Part shown: positions 32,550 through 40,654 of the stretch, piece by piece
Layout: every line of letters begins with the position of its first letter
Numbering within the stretch: the first letter of the stretch is position 1
Assembly: GCF_003063375.1 (NCBI RefSeq)
Contig: NZ_NERY01000001.1
Coordinates: 1-64,000, forward strand
Length of the DNA stretch: 64,000 nt
Origin: Limnohabitans sp. MMS-10A-178
GTDB lineage: Bacteria; Pseudomonadota; Gammaproteobacteria; Burkholderiales; Burkholderiaceae_C
Direction of reading: 5' to 3'
Position numbers and translations under genes: made by a program
Notes under the pieces: generated by a model
Seen by the model: only the letters and a program-made list of their open reading frames with translations
Database searches by the model: none
What the model was told of the DNA's origin: nothing

Positions 32550-34007
32550 ATGCCCAACAAAGCTCTTGATATGAACACTATCGATTCAAATTCACGGCGC
32601 AATTTTTTGCGGCAAGCAGGACAACTCTCCCTAACGGGCATGGCAGCTCCGTGGTTGGCCAACTTGGCCGCAATAGGTGATGCAGCCGCATTTTCTGCAT
32701 CCGATTACAAAGCCATCGTTTGTGTATTTTTGTTGGGCGGCAACGACTACGCCAACACCGTGGTCACTTACGACAACGACAGCTACGCCAAATACTTCGC
32801 CATTCGCGCGGCAGGCTCGGGCAGTAACACATCTGGGGTGGTGTTGTCTCAATCGGCACTGGCCGCCACCGAGCTCAAACCCACGCAAGCACTTGCAGGC
32901 AGAAGAAAGTACGCATTGCATCCCAGCATGCCGGGCCTGACGCAGCTTTTCAATTCAGGCAAAGCCGCAGTGCAACTGAATGTAGGCCCCTTGGTAGTGC
33001 CCTTAACTCGCGCGCAATACAACAGCCCAGACCGACAAAAATACCCGCTGCCGCCCAAACTGTTTTCACACAACGACCAGCAGTCTGTGTGGCAATCGTC
33101 TGCGGCGGAAGGCTCAACGGTGGGATGGGGTGGGCGCTTTGGCGACGTGGCCATGAGCAACAACGCCAACTCGCTCTTCACCTGCATTTCTTTGTCGGGC
33201 AACAATGTGTTTTTGTCGGGCAACAGCGCATTGCAATACCAATGCAGCACCAAAGGCGCCATTCCGGTCAACCCTGCCACCAGCTACTTTTTTAACCAGC
33301 CCGAACTCAAAACAGCCTTCATGCAAATGCTGCAAAAGAGCAGCCCGCACATGTTGGAGAATGAGTACAACACCGTGATGAAGCGCGGCATCAACGCGCA
33401 ATCGGTGGTGTCGCAGGGCATGGCGGGCGTGTCTTTGAGCACCCCCTTTCCAAGCGGCAACAATTTGGCCGACCAGCTTAAAACGGTGGCCCAGCTTATT
33501 GGCGCTCGGTCGAGCTTAGGAGCCAAACGCCAGGTCTTCATGGTCACATTGGGTGGTTTTGACTTGCACGATTACTTAGACACGCGACATGCACCCCTGA
33601 TGCAAAAAGTGGACGAGGCCATGACGGCTTTTTACAAAGCCACCGTGGAGTTGGGGGTGGCCAATCAAGTGACCAGTTTTACGGCATCCGATTTTGGCCG
33701 CACACTAACCTCCAACGGCGACGGCTCAGATCACGGCTGGGGCTCGCATCACTTTGTGGTGGGAGGCGCCGTGAAAGGTGCCGCTTTTTACGGCACACCA
33801 CCCCCTGTGAGCGTGGGCGACACTTCAGCCCCCGAAGACCAATGGCACGTAGGCCAAGGCCGCTTGCTACCCACCACCTCCGTAGACCAATATGCCGCCA
33901 CACTGGCCAAGTGGTTTGGCGTAAGCCCCACCGAACTACCCTCGGTTCTGCCCAACCTCAAAAACTTTGGCAGCCCCGCATACCCCGTAGATTTGGGATA
34001 TTTCTGA
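32550..34007 (+). CDS. DUF1501 family exported protein (twin-arginine signal)
   Basis: A 485-residue protein with a Tat-type signal: SRRNFLRQAGQLSLTGMAAP near residue 16, followed by a hydrophobic stretch. The DUF1501 core shows VCVFLLGGNDYANT near residue 57, HPSMPGLTQLFNSGKAAV, and DHGWGSHHFVVGG near residue 395, reminiscent of sulfatase/alkaline-phosphatase-type metal-binding folds. It starts 2 bases after the DUF1800 stop, so the pair is co-translated and probably works together. Function unknown. Confidence 0.88.
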   Translation: MPNKALDMNTIDSNSRRNFLRQAGQLSLTGMAAPWLANLAAIGDAAAFSASDYKAIVCVFLLGGNDYANTVVTYDNDSYAKYFAIRAAGSGSNTSGVVLSQSALAATELKPTQALAGRRKYALHPSMPGLTQLFNSGKAAVQLNVGPLVVPLTRAQYNSPDRQKYPLPPKLFSHNDQQSVWQSSAAEGSTVGWGGRFGDVAMSNNANSLFTCISLSGNNVFLSGNSALQYQCSTKGAIPVNPATSYFFNQPELKTAFMQMLQKSSPHMLENEYNTVMKRGINAQSVVSQGMAGVSLSTPFPSGNNLADQLKTVAQLIGARSSLGAKRQVFMVTLGGFDLHDYLDTRHAPLMQKVDEAMTAFYKATVELGVANQVTSFTASDFGRTLTSNGDGSDHGWGSHHFVVGGAVKGAAFYGTPPPVSVGDTSAPEDQWHVGQGRLLPTTSVDQYAATLAKWFGVSPTELPSVLPNLKNFGSPAYPVDLGYF

Positions 34008-34011
34008 ACAA

Positions 34012-34377
34012 TTAAAGCATCGCCAGCAGTCTAGGCACGAAGATGATGCCGCCAACAGCTGCGGCGCCTATGCTGAAAATCAAAACACCAGCAGCTGCAG
34101 CGTCTTTGGCTTGGCCTGCGGTTTCTTGCCATTCGGGGCTGGCCACATCAACCGCTTTTTCAATGGCAGTATTCAAAGCCTCTGCGCCCATCACGGATGC
34201 CACCGCAAAAAACACCGCCACCCACTCCAAGACAGAGATCTGAAAATACACACCCAAACCAATGGCCAATGCAGTAGCCATCAAATGAATTTGCGCATTA
34301 GGCTCTGCAAACACCACCTTAAGACCCCGCACAGCATGGCAAAAAGATTGCAAACGGGAGATTGATTTTTGAGACAT
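34012..34377 (-). CDS. dgkA: Diacylglycerol kinase
   Basis: A 121-residue small membrane protein of the prokaryotic DgkA family. EALNTAIEKAVDVASPEW in the middle holds the conserved Glu and Asn-Thr-Ala-Glu catalytic stretch, and three hydrophobic segments surround it. It recycles diacylglycerol to phosphatidic acid at the inner membrane. The ATG at 34377 follows CAGGAAAG. It converges with the DUF1501 gene, 4 bases away. Confidence 0.9.
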   Translation of the reverse strand: MSQKSISRLQSFCHAVRGLKVVFAEPNAQIHLMATALAIGLGVYFQISVLEWVAVFFAVASVMGAEALNTAIEKAVDVASPEWQETAGQAKDAAAAGVLIFSIGAAAVGGIIFVPRLLAML

Positions 34378-34414
34378 GTCTTTCCTGTTTGGCTTGGCAC
34401 GTCTAGGGGGTGGA

Positions 34415-34954
34415 TTAGAACAATGGTTTTTGCCACAACAACGCAACGCCCGATTTGCCGGGCATGAACGACACCGCACCCCCCGCAATAGGCCGCGTGA
34501 AATACTCAGCCGCGGCATAACCCAAACCAGCCCCTACCAACACATCTTTGGCGTAATGCTTGTCGGCTTTGACCCGGGCCAAAGCGGTGAAGCCCGCTAC
34601 TGCGTAAAGATAAGGCGAAGCCTCGGAGGCGTAGCGTTTGTCGATGAACCTCGCCGCCGCAAAAGCGATGGCCGTGTGGCTAGAAGGAAAACTGTCTTTG
34701 CCGGAACCATCGGGCCGCTGTTCGTGAATAAGTGACTTGAGCGCTGTATCAGCCGCCAAGGTAGCGCCCAAAGTGTAGGTGAGCTCTTTGACGCCCTGCG
34801 AGTCGCCTTTGCCAAACGCAGTGCCAGCCGCCAAAAGCGGCAAGCCAACAGCCAGTGCATCTGACAAATGGCCCCAAGTTTGCACACCGCCAGCATTTGC
34901 AACACCCGCCACAGTGATTGCGAAAAAAAGAACAAGGGCTTTGGCTGACTTCAT
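34415..34954 (-). CDS. PAP2-family phosphatase, probably periplasmic
   Basis: A 179-residue protein with a signal peptide (MKSAKALVLFFAITVAGVAN-A) and the three PAP2 motifs: KSLIHEQRP, FPSSHTAIAF and RVKADKHYAKDVLVG. Such enzymes remove phosphate from lipid phosphates or small phosphates. Being 37 bases upstream of dgkA, it may share a phospholipid-recycling role. The ATG at 34954 gives a clean signal peptide; GTG at 34981 is an alternative. Confidence 0.85.
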   Translation of the reverse strand: MKSAKALVLFFAITVAGVANAGGVQTWGHLSDALAVGLPLLAAGTAFGKGDSQGVKELTYTLGATLAADTALKSLIHEQRPDGSGKDSFPSSHTAIAFAAARFIDKRYASEASPYLYAVAGFTALARVKADKHYAKDVLVGAGLGYAAAEYFTRPIAGGAVSFMPGKSGVALLWQKPLF

Positions 34955-35029
34955 GTATTGAGAAATCGTTTGGGTAAACACGAATTCTCACACGAAAGCT
35001 AGCAACGCCACTCTTTTCAAGTCAGTCAA

Positions 35030-35269
35030 TTACTTGCTAGCAGGCGCTGGTGCTGCAGCGGGCGTAGTTGCAGGCGTAGTTGCCGGTGCAGCAGGAGTCG
35101 CATCAGCAGCCGCTGGAGCAGCCGGAGCAGCAGCAGGTGCTGGTGCCGGTGAGTGCACTGCCTCAGCACCGTGCTTCTCACCACTCATGTCCAAACTATC
35201 GCCACCTTTAGAGATGACATACAAAGCCAGGCCGGCGAACACAATAAATCCAACTACTAATTTCCACAT
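35030..35269 (-). CDS. Small membrane-anchored protein with Ala/Pro-rich tail
   Basis: A 79-residue protein: one membrane helix (KLVVGFIVFAGLALYVI), a short acidic-polar linker and a low-complexity tail of Ala, Pro and Thr (APAPAAAPAAPAAADATPAA). The tail DNA contains short repeats such as GCAGGCGTAGTT, prone to slippage. GGAGAAAACCT precedes the ATG. No function can be assigned; it probably projects its tail into the periplasm. Confidence 0.6.
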   Translation of the reverse strand: MWKLVVGFIVFAGLALYVISKGGDSLDMSGEKHGAEAVHSPAPAPAAAPAAPAAADATPAAPATTPATTPAAAPAPASK

Positions 35270-35287
35270 AGGTTTTCTCCAGTAAAG

Positions 35288-35541
35288 TTTTTTAATTGGG
35301 GTGATTTAAATGGGGTCAGATCAACATTAATTTGGTCAATCAAAGGAGATAAAGGGTAAGGGGGGCTCAAATAAGTGGGGTCAGATCAACATTAATTTAC
35401 TTACTGCATAGTTCATCAATGATCACAAAAAATTAATGTTGATCTGACCCCATTTATTTGTAAGCCCCCCTTACCCTTTATCTCCTTTGATTGGAAATTA
35501 ATGTTGATCTGACCCCATTTAAATCACCCCAATTAAAAAAA
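35288..35541. repeat. Nested palindrome, copy E of the repeat family
   Basis: Outer arms (about 35288-35367 and 35463-35541) and inner arms (about 35368-35398 and 35430-35460) pair almost without interruption into a stem of about 110 bp with a 31-base loop. Four half-sites are inside: 35312-35332, 35377-35397, 35431-35451 and 35496-35516. The inner part of the outer arms, AAAGGAGATAAAGGGTAAGG, resembles the arm of copy C. Confidence 0.92.
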
Positions 35542-35561
35542 GCCCTCGGTTAGGAGGGCTT
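35534..35561 (-). terminator. Rho-independent terminator of the MFS gene
   Basis: On the minus strand, AAGCCCTCC, a short loop and GGAGGGCTT-like complement are followed by a run of seven T, immediately after the MFS stop codon. It abuts the left-reading end of repeat copy E, so the palindrome may have landed in or next to it. Confidence 0.8.
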
Positions 35562-35566
35562 CCAGA

Positions 35567-37327
35567 TTAATCGTTGGCGTAAATGTCAACGTCTTTGGTT
35601 TCCTTGATGAACAAGCCACCAATGACCACCGTTGCGCCAGCAATGATGATGGGGTACCACAAACCGTTGTACATATTGCCGGTTTGGGCCACGATTGCGA
35701 AAGCAGTTGTAGGCATCAAACCACCGAACCAACCGTTGCCGATGTGGTAGGGCAAAGACATGGATGTATAACGAATGCGTGTGGGGAACATTTCTACCAA
35801 CATGGCAGCAATAGGACCGTACACCATGGTAACCAAAAGCACCAAGTAAGTCAGGATGATGATCACAGTGACCTTGTCAAACTTGGCCATATCAGCTTTG
35901 ACAGGGTAGTTGGCCGCTTTCAAAGCAGCGCCCAAGTTAGAAGCCAAGAGCGTTGTACCCGCAGTTTTCTCGTTGCTCAAATCTTTGACAGACTTGGTGG
36001 CAGCTTCAATGGCTTTGGCATCCTTGGTTTCTGCAGCATTCAAAGCAGCCAATTTTTCTTCGGCTTTGGCTTTGGCAGCAGCGATGTCTTCAGCAGAGTA
36101 CTTGACGTTCACCACAGTCTCGCCCACCTTGATCACAGCGGGGGTGCCAGCGGGCGCCACAATGTTTTCATAGGACACAGACGCACTGGCCAAACGTTGC
36201 TTGGCAATGTCGCAAGAAGAAGTGAACTTCTTGGTACCTGTGGGGTTGAACTGGAATGAACACTCAGCTGGATCGGCTGTAACAGTAACCTTTGAAGCTT
36301 GTTGAGCTGCGTGCAAATCAGGATTGGCTGCTTTGGTCAGCGCTTCAAAGACTGGGAAGTAAGTGACCACAGCCAACAAACAACCAGCCAAGATCAAAGG
36401 CTTGCGGCCAATCTTGTCAGACAAGGTGCCGAAAATCACGAAGAAAGGCGTACCAATGATCAAGGAGATGGCCACCATGATGTTGGCAGTAGCGCCGTCT
36501 ACTTTGAGCGCTTGCGTCAAGAAGAACAAAGCGTAGAACTGACCAGAGTACCAAACCACAGCTTGACCCATGACCAGACCAAACAAGGCCAAGATCACAA
36601 TTTTCAAGTTTTTCCACTGACCGAAAGATTCAGACAAAGGTGACTTAGATGTTTTGCCTTCTGATTTCATTTTCACGAAAGCAGGTGACTCGTTCATGCT
36701 CAAACGAATGTACACAGAAATAATGAGCATGATGACGGAAACCAGGAACGGAACGCGCCAGCCCCAATCGGCAAAAGCCTCTTCACCCACGATAGTGCGT
36801 GTGCCCAAAATCACCATGAGTGACAAGAACAAGCCCAATGTGGCGGTGGTTTGAATCCACGCTGTGTAAGCACCGCGTTGACCTGCAGGCGCGTGCTCGG
36901 CCACATAAGTAGCAGCACCACCGTACTCACCACCCAAAGCCAAACCTTGCAACAAGCGCAAGCAAATGAGGATGACGGGAGCGGCCACGCCAATGCTGGC
37001 GTAGTTGGGCAAGATGCCCACAATGAAAGTGGACACACCCATGATCAGGATGGTGACCAAGAAGGTGTACTTGCGACCAATCATGTCGCCCAAGCGGCCA
37101 AAGAAAATGGCACCGAAAGGACGGACGATGAAACCGGCGGCAAAAGCCAACAGCGCAAAAATGAAGGCAGAACCTTCGTCCAAGCCGCTGAAGAATTGTT
37201 TCGCAATAATTGCGGCGAGTGAACCGTAGAGGTAAAAGTCATACCACTCGAACACGGTGCCCAAAGAAGAAGCGAAAATCACCTTCTTCTCTTCGCCTGT
37301 CATGGGGCGGTTTTCTGTTGTTGCCAT
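35567..37327 (-). CDS. MFS transporter, metabolite:H+ symporter family, with large internal insertion
   Basis: A 586-residue transporter of the MHS type (ProP/ShiA-like): GTVFEWYDFYLYG near residue 24, RPFGAIFFGRLGDMIGRKYT and GLALGGEYGGAATYVAEHAP. Family members import osmolytes, dicarboxylates or aromatic acids; the substrate is not readable. Usual length is 420-450; the extra length is a soluble block at about residues 345-490, rich in Lys, Ala and Glu, with two cysteines, inserted between late membrane helices. The ATG at 37327 follows TTGGAGACAG; a longer frame to 37414 has no support. Confidence 0.9.
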   Translation of the reverse strand: MATTENRPMTGEEKKVIFASSLGTVFEWYDFYLYGSLAAIIAKQFFSGLDEGSAFIFALLAFAAGFIVRPFGAIFFGRLGDMIGRKYTFLVTILIMGVSTFIVGILPNYASIGVAAPVILICLRLLQGLALGGEYGGAATYVAEHAPAGQRGAYTAWIQTTATLGLFLSLMVILGTRTIVGEEAFADWGWRVPFLVSVIMLIISVYIRLSMNESPAFVKMKSEGKTSKSPLSESFGQWKNLKIVILALFGLVMGQAVVWYSGQFYALFFLTQALKVDGATANIMVAISLIIGTPFFVIFGTLSDKIGRKPLILAGCLLAVVTYFPVFEALTKAANPDLHAAQQASKVTVTADPAECSFQFNPTGTKKFTSSCDIAKQRLASASVSYENIVAPAGTPAVIKVGETVVNVKYSAEDIAAAKAKAEEKLAALNAAETKDAKAIEAATKSVKDLSNEKTAGTTLLASNLGAALKAANYPVKADMAKFDKVTVIIILTYLVLLVTMVYGPIAAMLVEMFPTRIRYTSMSLPYHIGNGWFGGLMPTTAFAIVAQTGNMYNGLWYPIIIAGATVVIGGLFIKETKDVDIYAND

Positions 37328-37532
37328 AGAGCTGTCTCCAATAAATAGCCCTCGACACGAAGGCTTGGGGCGATTCTTGGGGCTGGCTCTGACCCCCCTC
37401 TGACACCAAACCAACAGGGGCTGACAGACCTAGGTGAAACCCTTGGTTTTTATTTCTCATTGTGATAAATATCGCAGATTAAGGGTAAACACTTATTTCT
37501 GAAGATACCCCTACCCGCCGAAATATGTTCAA

Positions 37533-37820
37533 GTGATGCTCATGAGTGAGCACCCATCCAACTTACCTCACGAGACTTCACAGCCTCTTTCTGCCACAGA
37601 GTTTGCAGCCCGCGTGAATCGCTTGCGCCTCGTACTGCTTGTGATTTGGGGCAGCGTGACGTTTTGTGTGGCGTTTTTTGCGCGTGATTTGAACTTCACG
37701 TGGCTAGACAGGCCCTTTGGCTTTTGGATGGCGGCGCAAGGCTCGGTGCTGATGTTTTTGGCCATCACCTGGATTTATGCCTTGTTGGTCAACCGCTGGG
37801 AACAACAAACGCAGCGCTAA
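37533..37820 (+). CDS. DUF4212 protein, sodium:solute symporter small-subunit type
   Basis: A 95-residue protein with two membrane helices and the family pattern FFARDLNF followed by RPFGFWMAAQGSVLMFLAI. Such proteins are normally encoded directly before a large sodium:solute symporter subunit (acetate/pyruvate type). Here the next gene is on the opposite strand, so no partner is nearby. In-frame ATGs at 37533, 37536 and 37542 are all possible starts. Confidence 0.82.
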   Translation: MMLMSEHPSNLPHETSQPLSATEFAARVNRLRLVLLVIWGSVTFCVAFFARDLNFTWLDRPFGFWMAAQGSVLMFLAITWIYALLVNRWEQQTQR

Positions 37821-38495
37821 CTACTTGGCGGCAGGCGCCCTTCGAATGCCCACGGGCAACTTGCCCGCATCGCGCCAATCGGCACTTTCAAACCACACAT
37901 CGCCTTCTAGGTAGGCGCGCAGCATGGGTAGCGCATCGTTGCCCCAAAACACTTGGCCATTTACCACCATGCTGGGCACGCCAAACAAACCCAAATCGAT
38001 GGCTTGCTGAGTTTGCTGCTGCAAGAGTTGCTTTACTTCTGCCGACTGCGGATCTTGAAAACTCACACCAGGCTGACTAAACAAATGCGCCTGCAGTGTG
38101 GCCAAACGGTCTGGGTCGGTGGCTTCAAGCCCATCGCACCACACGTGTTTGAAAATTGTTTCCACCACATAGCGATTGGGTTGGCCCTGCTGATTGATGC
38201 CAGATGCAGCCACAGCCAAACGCAATAAGGCCAAAGAATTGAAGGGGTGCGCAGCAGGCATTTGCAAATCGGTACCTTGCTGCTTGGCCTGCCACATCAC
38301 TTGCCGATAGGTCCAGTCGCGCTTGCCAGGAATTTCGGCAGGGCCCAATTGGCCATGGTGTTTGAGCATGGCACCAAACACCACCGGGTGGTAATGCACG
38401 CGATGGCTAACGCCTGCTAAGGCTTTGGGCAAAGCCTGAAACGCCAACCACGCATAGGGCGAAATGAAGTCGAAATAAAAATGAATTTCTTTCAT
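37821..38495 (-). CDS. 2-hydroxychromene-2-carboxylate isomerase / DsbA-like family protein
   Basis: A 224-residue thioredoxin-fold protein of the kappa-GST/HCCA isomerase type: HFYFDFISPYAWLAFQAL at the start with Ser-Pro in place of a CxxC, and LGLFGVPSMVVNGQVFWGND near residue 185. Members use glutathione or act in aromatic ring degradation, but many are uncharacterised. It overlaps the DUF1289 gene by four bases (ATGA) and is the last gene of the catabolic run. Confidence 0.85.
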   Translation of the reverse strand: MKEIHFYFDFISPYAWLAFQALPKALAGVSHRVHYHPVVFGAMLKHHGQLGPAEIPGKRDWTYRQVMWQAKQQGTDLQMPAAHPFNSLALLRLAVAASGINQQGQPNRYVVETIFKHVWCDGLEATDPDRLATLQAHLFSQPGVSFQDPQSAEVKQLLQQQTQQAIDLGLFGVPSMVVNGQVFWGNDALPMLRAYLEGDVWFESADWRDAGKLPVGIRRAPAAK

Positions 38496-38728
38496 GTGCC
38501 AGACAGTCGTTCTGCACAACGCACTTGAATGCGCTGCCAAACTTGGCGCTGCTGTGCGCTGGGCATTTGGCCCCAAGCACCTATTTCTTCAATGTTGCGC
38601 AAGCAGCCTTCACACAAACCCAGCGTGGGGTGCACCACACAAACCGACACGCAAGGTGATGGCACATGTGCAGAATCAGAAGCCAAGACCTGCTCGGCTT
38701 TGAGTTGCAGTCTGCTCAGTGCGCTCAT
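38492..38728 (-). CDS. DUF1289 small cysteine-rich protein
   Basis: A 78-residue protein with the pattern PCVSVC, then GLCEGCLRNIEEIGAWG, four conserved cysteines likely binding a metal. DUF1289 proteins (such as YdhL) are of unknown role and often sit beside oxidoreductases. It lies 7 bases after HMG-CoA lyase and overlaps the isomerase gene. Confidence 0.8.
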   Translation of the reverse strand: MSALSRLQLKAEQVLASDSAHVPSPCVSVCVVHPTLGLCEGCLRNIEEIGAWGQMPSAQQRQVWQRIQVRCAERLSGT

Positions 38729-38735
38729 GGTGTGC

Positions 38736-39635
38736 TCATGCTTTGAGCATGGCCGTAGCCACGCGCGAGCCCGACTTGCGTTGTAAAAAATCGCTGATGA
38801 ATGCGCCAGCGGCCACCAACTTTTGAAGGTCAATGCCTGTTTCAATGCCCATGCCGTGCAGCATGTACACCACGTCTTCGGTGGCCACATTGCCTGTGGC
38901 GCCCTTGGCATAAGGGCAGCCCCCTAAGCCCGCCACCGACGCATCGTATTGCCACACACCCATTTCCAAACTGGCCAGCGTGTTGGCCAAAGCTTGGCCA
39001 TACGTGTCGTGAAAATGTCCGGAGATATCGTTCAGGTGGTAGTGCTTGAGTGTGGCCTCCATGGCGGCTTGCACTTTGCGCGGCGTTCCCACGCCAATGG
39101 TGTCGGCCACGCCTATATGTTGTACGCCAATGCTCTTCATGAGTTTGGCCAAACGCTCAACGCTGGCAGGCGGCACCTCGCCCTCATAAGGACAACCCAC
39201 CACACACGACATAGCGCCGCGCACATAAATGCCGGCAGCGAGCGCTGCCTCAACCACAGGCGCAAAGCGTTGAATGCTTTCTTCAATGCTGCAGTTGATG
39301 TTCTTTTGGCTGAAGGCTTCGCTGGCCGCCGCAAACACCACAATTTCATCGGGCTTGCTTTGCGCAGCCGCTTGATAGCCTTGCATATTGGGCGTGAGCA
39401 CCGAATAGCGCACATCGGCTTGGCGCTGAATGCCGGCCATGACTTCTGCGTTGTCGGCCATTTGCGGCACCCACTTGGGGCTGACAAAACTGGTGACCTC
39501 AATATCCTTCAAGCCTGCGGCCTGCAGGCGGTGCACCAGCTCAATTTTGACGGCAGCAGGCACGGCTTGCTTTTCATTTTGCAAGCCATCTCTGGGCCCT
39601 ACATCGACCAATTTAACGCGTGAAGGAATTGACAT
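38736..39635 (-). CDS. Hydroxymethylglutaryl-CoA lyase
   Basis: A 299-residue TIM-barrel enzyme. VDVGPRDGLQNE at residues 11-22 holds the metal-binding Asp and the catalytic Arg; SVAGLGGCPYAKGATGNVAT near residue 233 is the family signature with the catalytic cysteine. It splits HMG-CoA to acetyl-CoA and acetoacetate, the last step of leucine breakdown, and belongs with the other leucine genes upstream (liuE/mvaB role). Confidence 0.93.
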   Translation of the reverse strand: MSIPSRVKLVDVGPRDGLQNEKQAVPAAVKIELVHRLQAAGLKDIEVTSFVSPKWVPQMADNAEVMAGIQRQADVRYSVLTPNMQGYQAAAQSKPDEIVVFAAASEAFSQKNINCSIEESIQRFAPVVEAALAAGIYVRGAMSCVVGCPYEGEVPPASVERLAKLMKSIGVQHIGVADTIGVGTPRKVQAAMEATLKHYHLNDISGHFHDTYGQALANTLASLEMGVWQYDASVAGLGGCPYAKGATGNVATEDVVYMLHGMGIETGIDLQKLVAAGAFISDFLQRKSGSRVATAMLKA

Positions 39636-39693
39636 ACAGGCACTCTAACGAATTTTTAAAACTTTTGCACAGCGCGCCGCATAGAGGCACTGC

Positions 39694-40629
39694 TCAATAA
39701 CCGCGAACCTTGTCGACGCGGCCCTCAATGAACTGGCCGGCATAGACCGCTTTGATTTTGCTGGCAATTTGCGCCACACTTTCTTCGCGCAAGGTGCGAG
39801 CGGAAGTGTGCGGCGTGACCACAATTTTGGGGTGCTTCCAAAATGCGTGCTCTGCAGGCAAGGGCTCCACCCGAAACACATCGAGTGTGGCGCCAGCCAT
39901 GTGGCCTTGGTCTAGCAAATTGATCAAGTCTTGGTCGACCAAGTGTTTGCCGCGCGCCACATTAATCAGGTATGCCCCTGCTTGTAGCTGAGACAAATTG
40001 GCGTGGTTCAGAATGTTTTCGGTATCTGGCGTGAGGGGCAACAAATTGACCAACACCTTGCTGGCTTTTAAAAACGCTGGCAACTGCTCAAGCCCCGTGT
40101 AGCTGGTCAGCCCCGGCAGTTGTTTAGGAGAGCGGCTCCACACATTGACTGGAAATTCAAACTGCTGAAGCGCTTGGGCCACCTTGCTGCCCAACACGCC
40201 TGCGCCCAAAACACCCACTGGAAATTCTGCGCGCCAAGCGGGCTTGCGATAAGACCAACGCTGCTCTACTTGGTCTTTGTCATAGTGATTGAATTCGCGG
40301 AAATACCGAATGACCGCATGGCACACATACTCGGCCATTTGCACCGACATACCGGCATCGTTCAAGCGCACAATGTTGAGGCTGGCTGGCAGGTTCAACT
40401 TGAGCAGGGCATCGACGCCAGCGCCAATGTTGAACAAGTTTTGCAATTGGGTTTGCTCATCAATGAAGCTTTGCGGTGGCGACCACACCACGGCATGGTC
40501 GGCCAGCTTGGGGGTTTGGCCGGGCGTGGCGGCTTGCCACTCCCAAATGTCAACGCCTGGTAGGGCTTGCCTGAAAGCTTCGAGCCAAGGCTCTGCTTTG
40601 GTGTTGGTGCAGCAAAATGCGATTTTCAT
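39694..40629 (-). CDS. ghrA: D-2-hydroxyacid dehydrogenase, glyoxylate/hydroxypyruvate reductase A type
   Basis: A 311-residue NAD(P)-dependent dehydrogenase. VGVLGAGVLGSKVAQAL near residue 142 is the nucleotide-binding loop; INVARGKHL supplies the catalytic Arg, and VVTPHTSARTLREES the catalytic His. The length and the missing N-terminal extension fit GhrA, which reduces glyoxylate and hydroxypyruvate. Placed inside the leucine cluster without an obvious pathway reason. Confidence 0.85.
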   Translation of the reverse strand: MKIAFCCTNTKAEPWLEAFRQALPGVDIWEWQAATPGQTPKLADHAVVWSPPQSFIDEQTQLQNLFNIGAGVDALLKLNLPASLNIVRLNDAGMSVQMAEYVCHAVIRYFREFNHYDKDQVEQRWSYRKPAWRAEFPVGVLGAGVLGSKVAQALQQFEFPVNVWSRSPKQLPGLTSYTGLEQLPAFLKASKVLVNLLPLTPDTENILNHANLSQLQAGAYLINVARGKHLVDQDLINLLDQGHMAGATLDVFRVEPLPAEHAFWKHPKIVVTPHTSARTLREESVAQIASKIKAVYAGQFIEGRVDKVRGY

Positions 40630-40654
40630 AGAACAGTCTTAGTTTGTGCTTAGT

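Noticed and set aside
35030..35285. Plus-strand Ala/Gly/Val-rich frame opposite the small membrane protein
   Set aside because: Low-complexity antisense reading; the minus-strand frame has a clear membrane helix and ribosome binding site.
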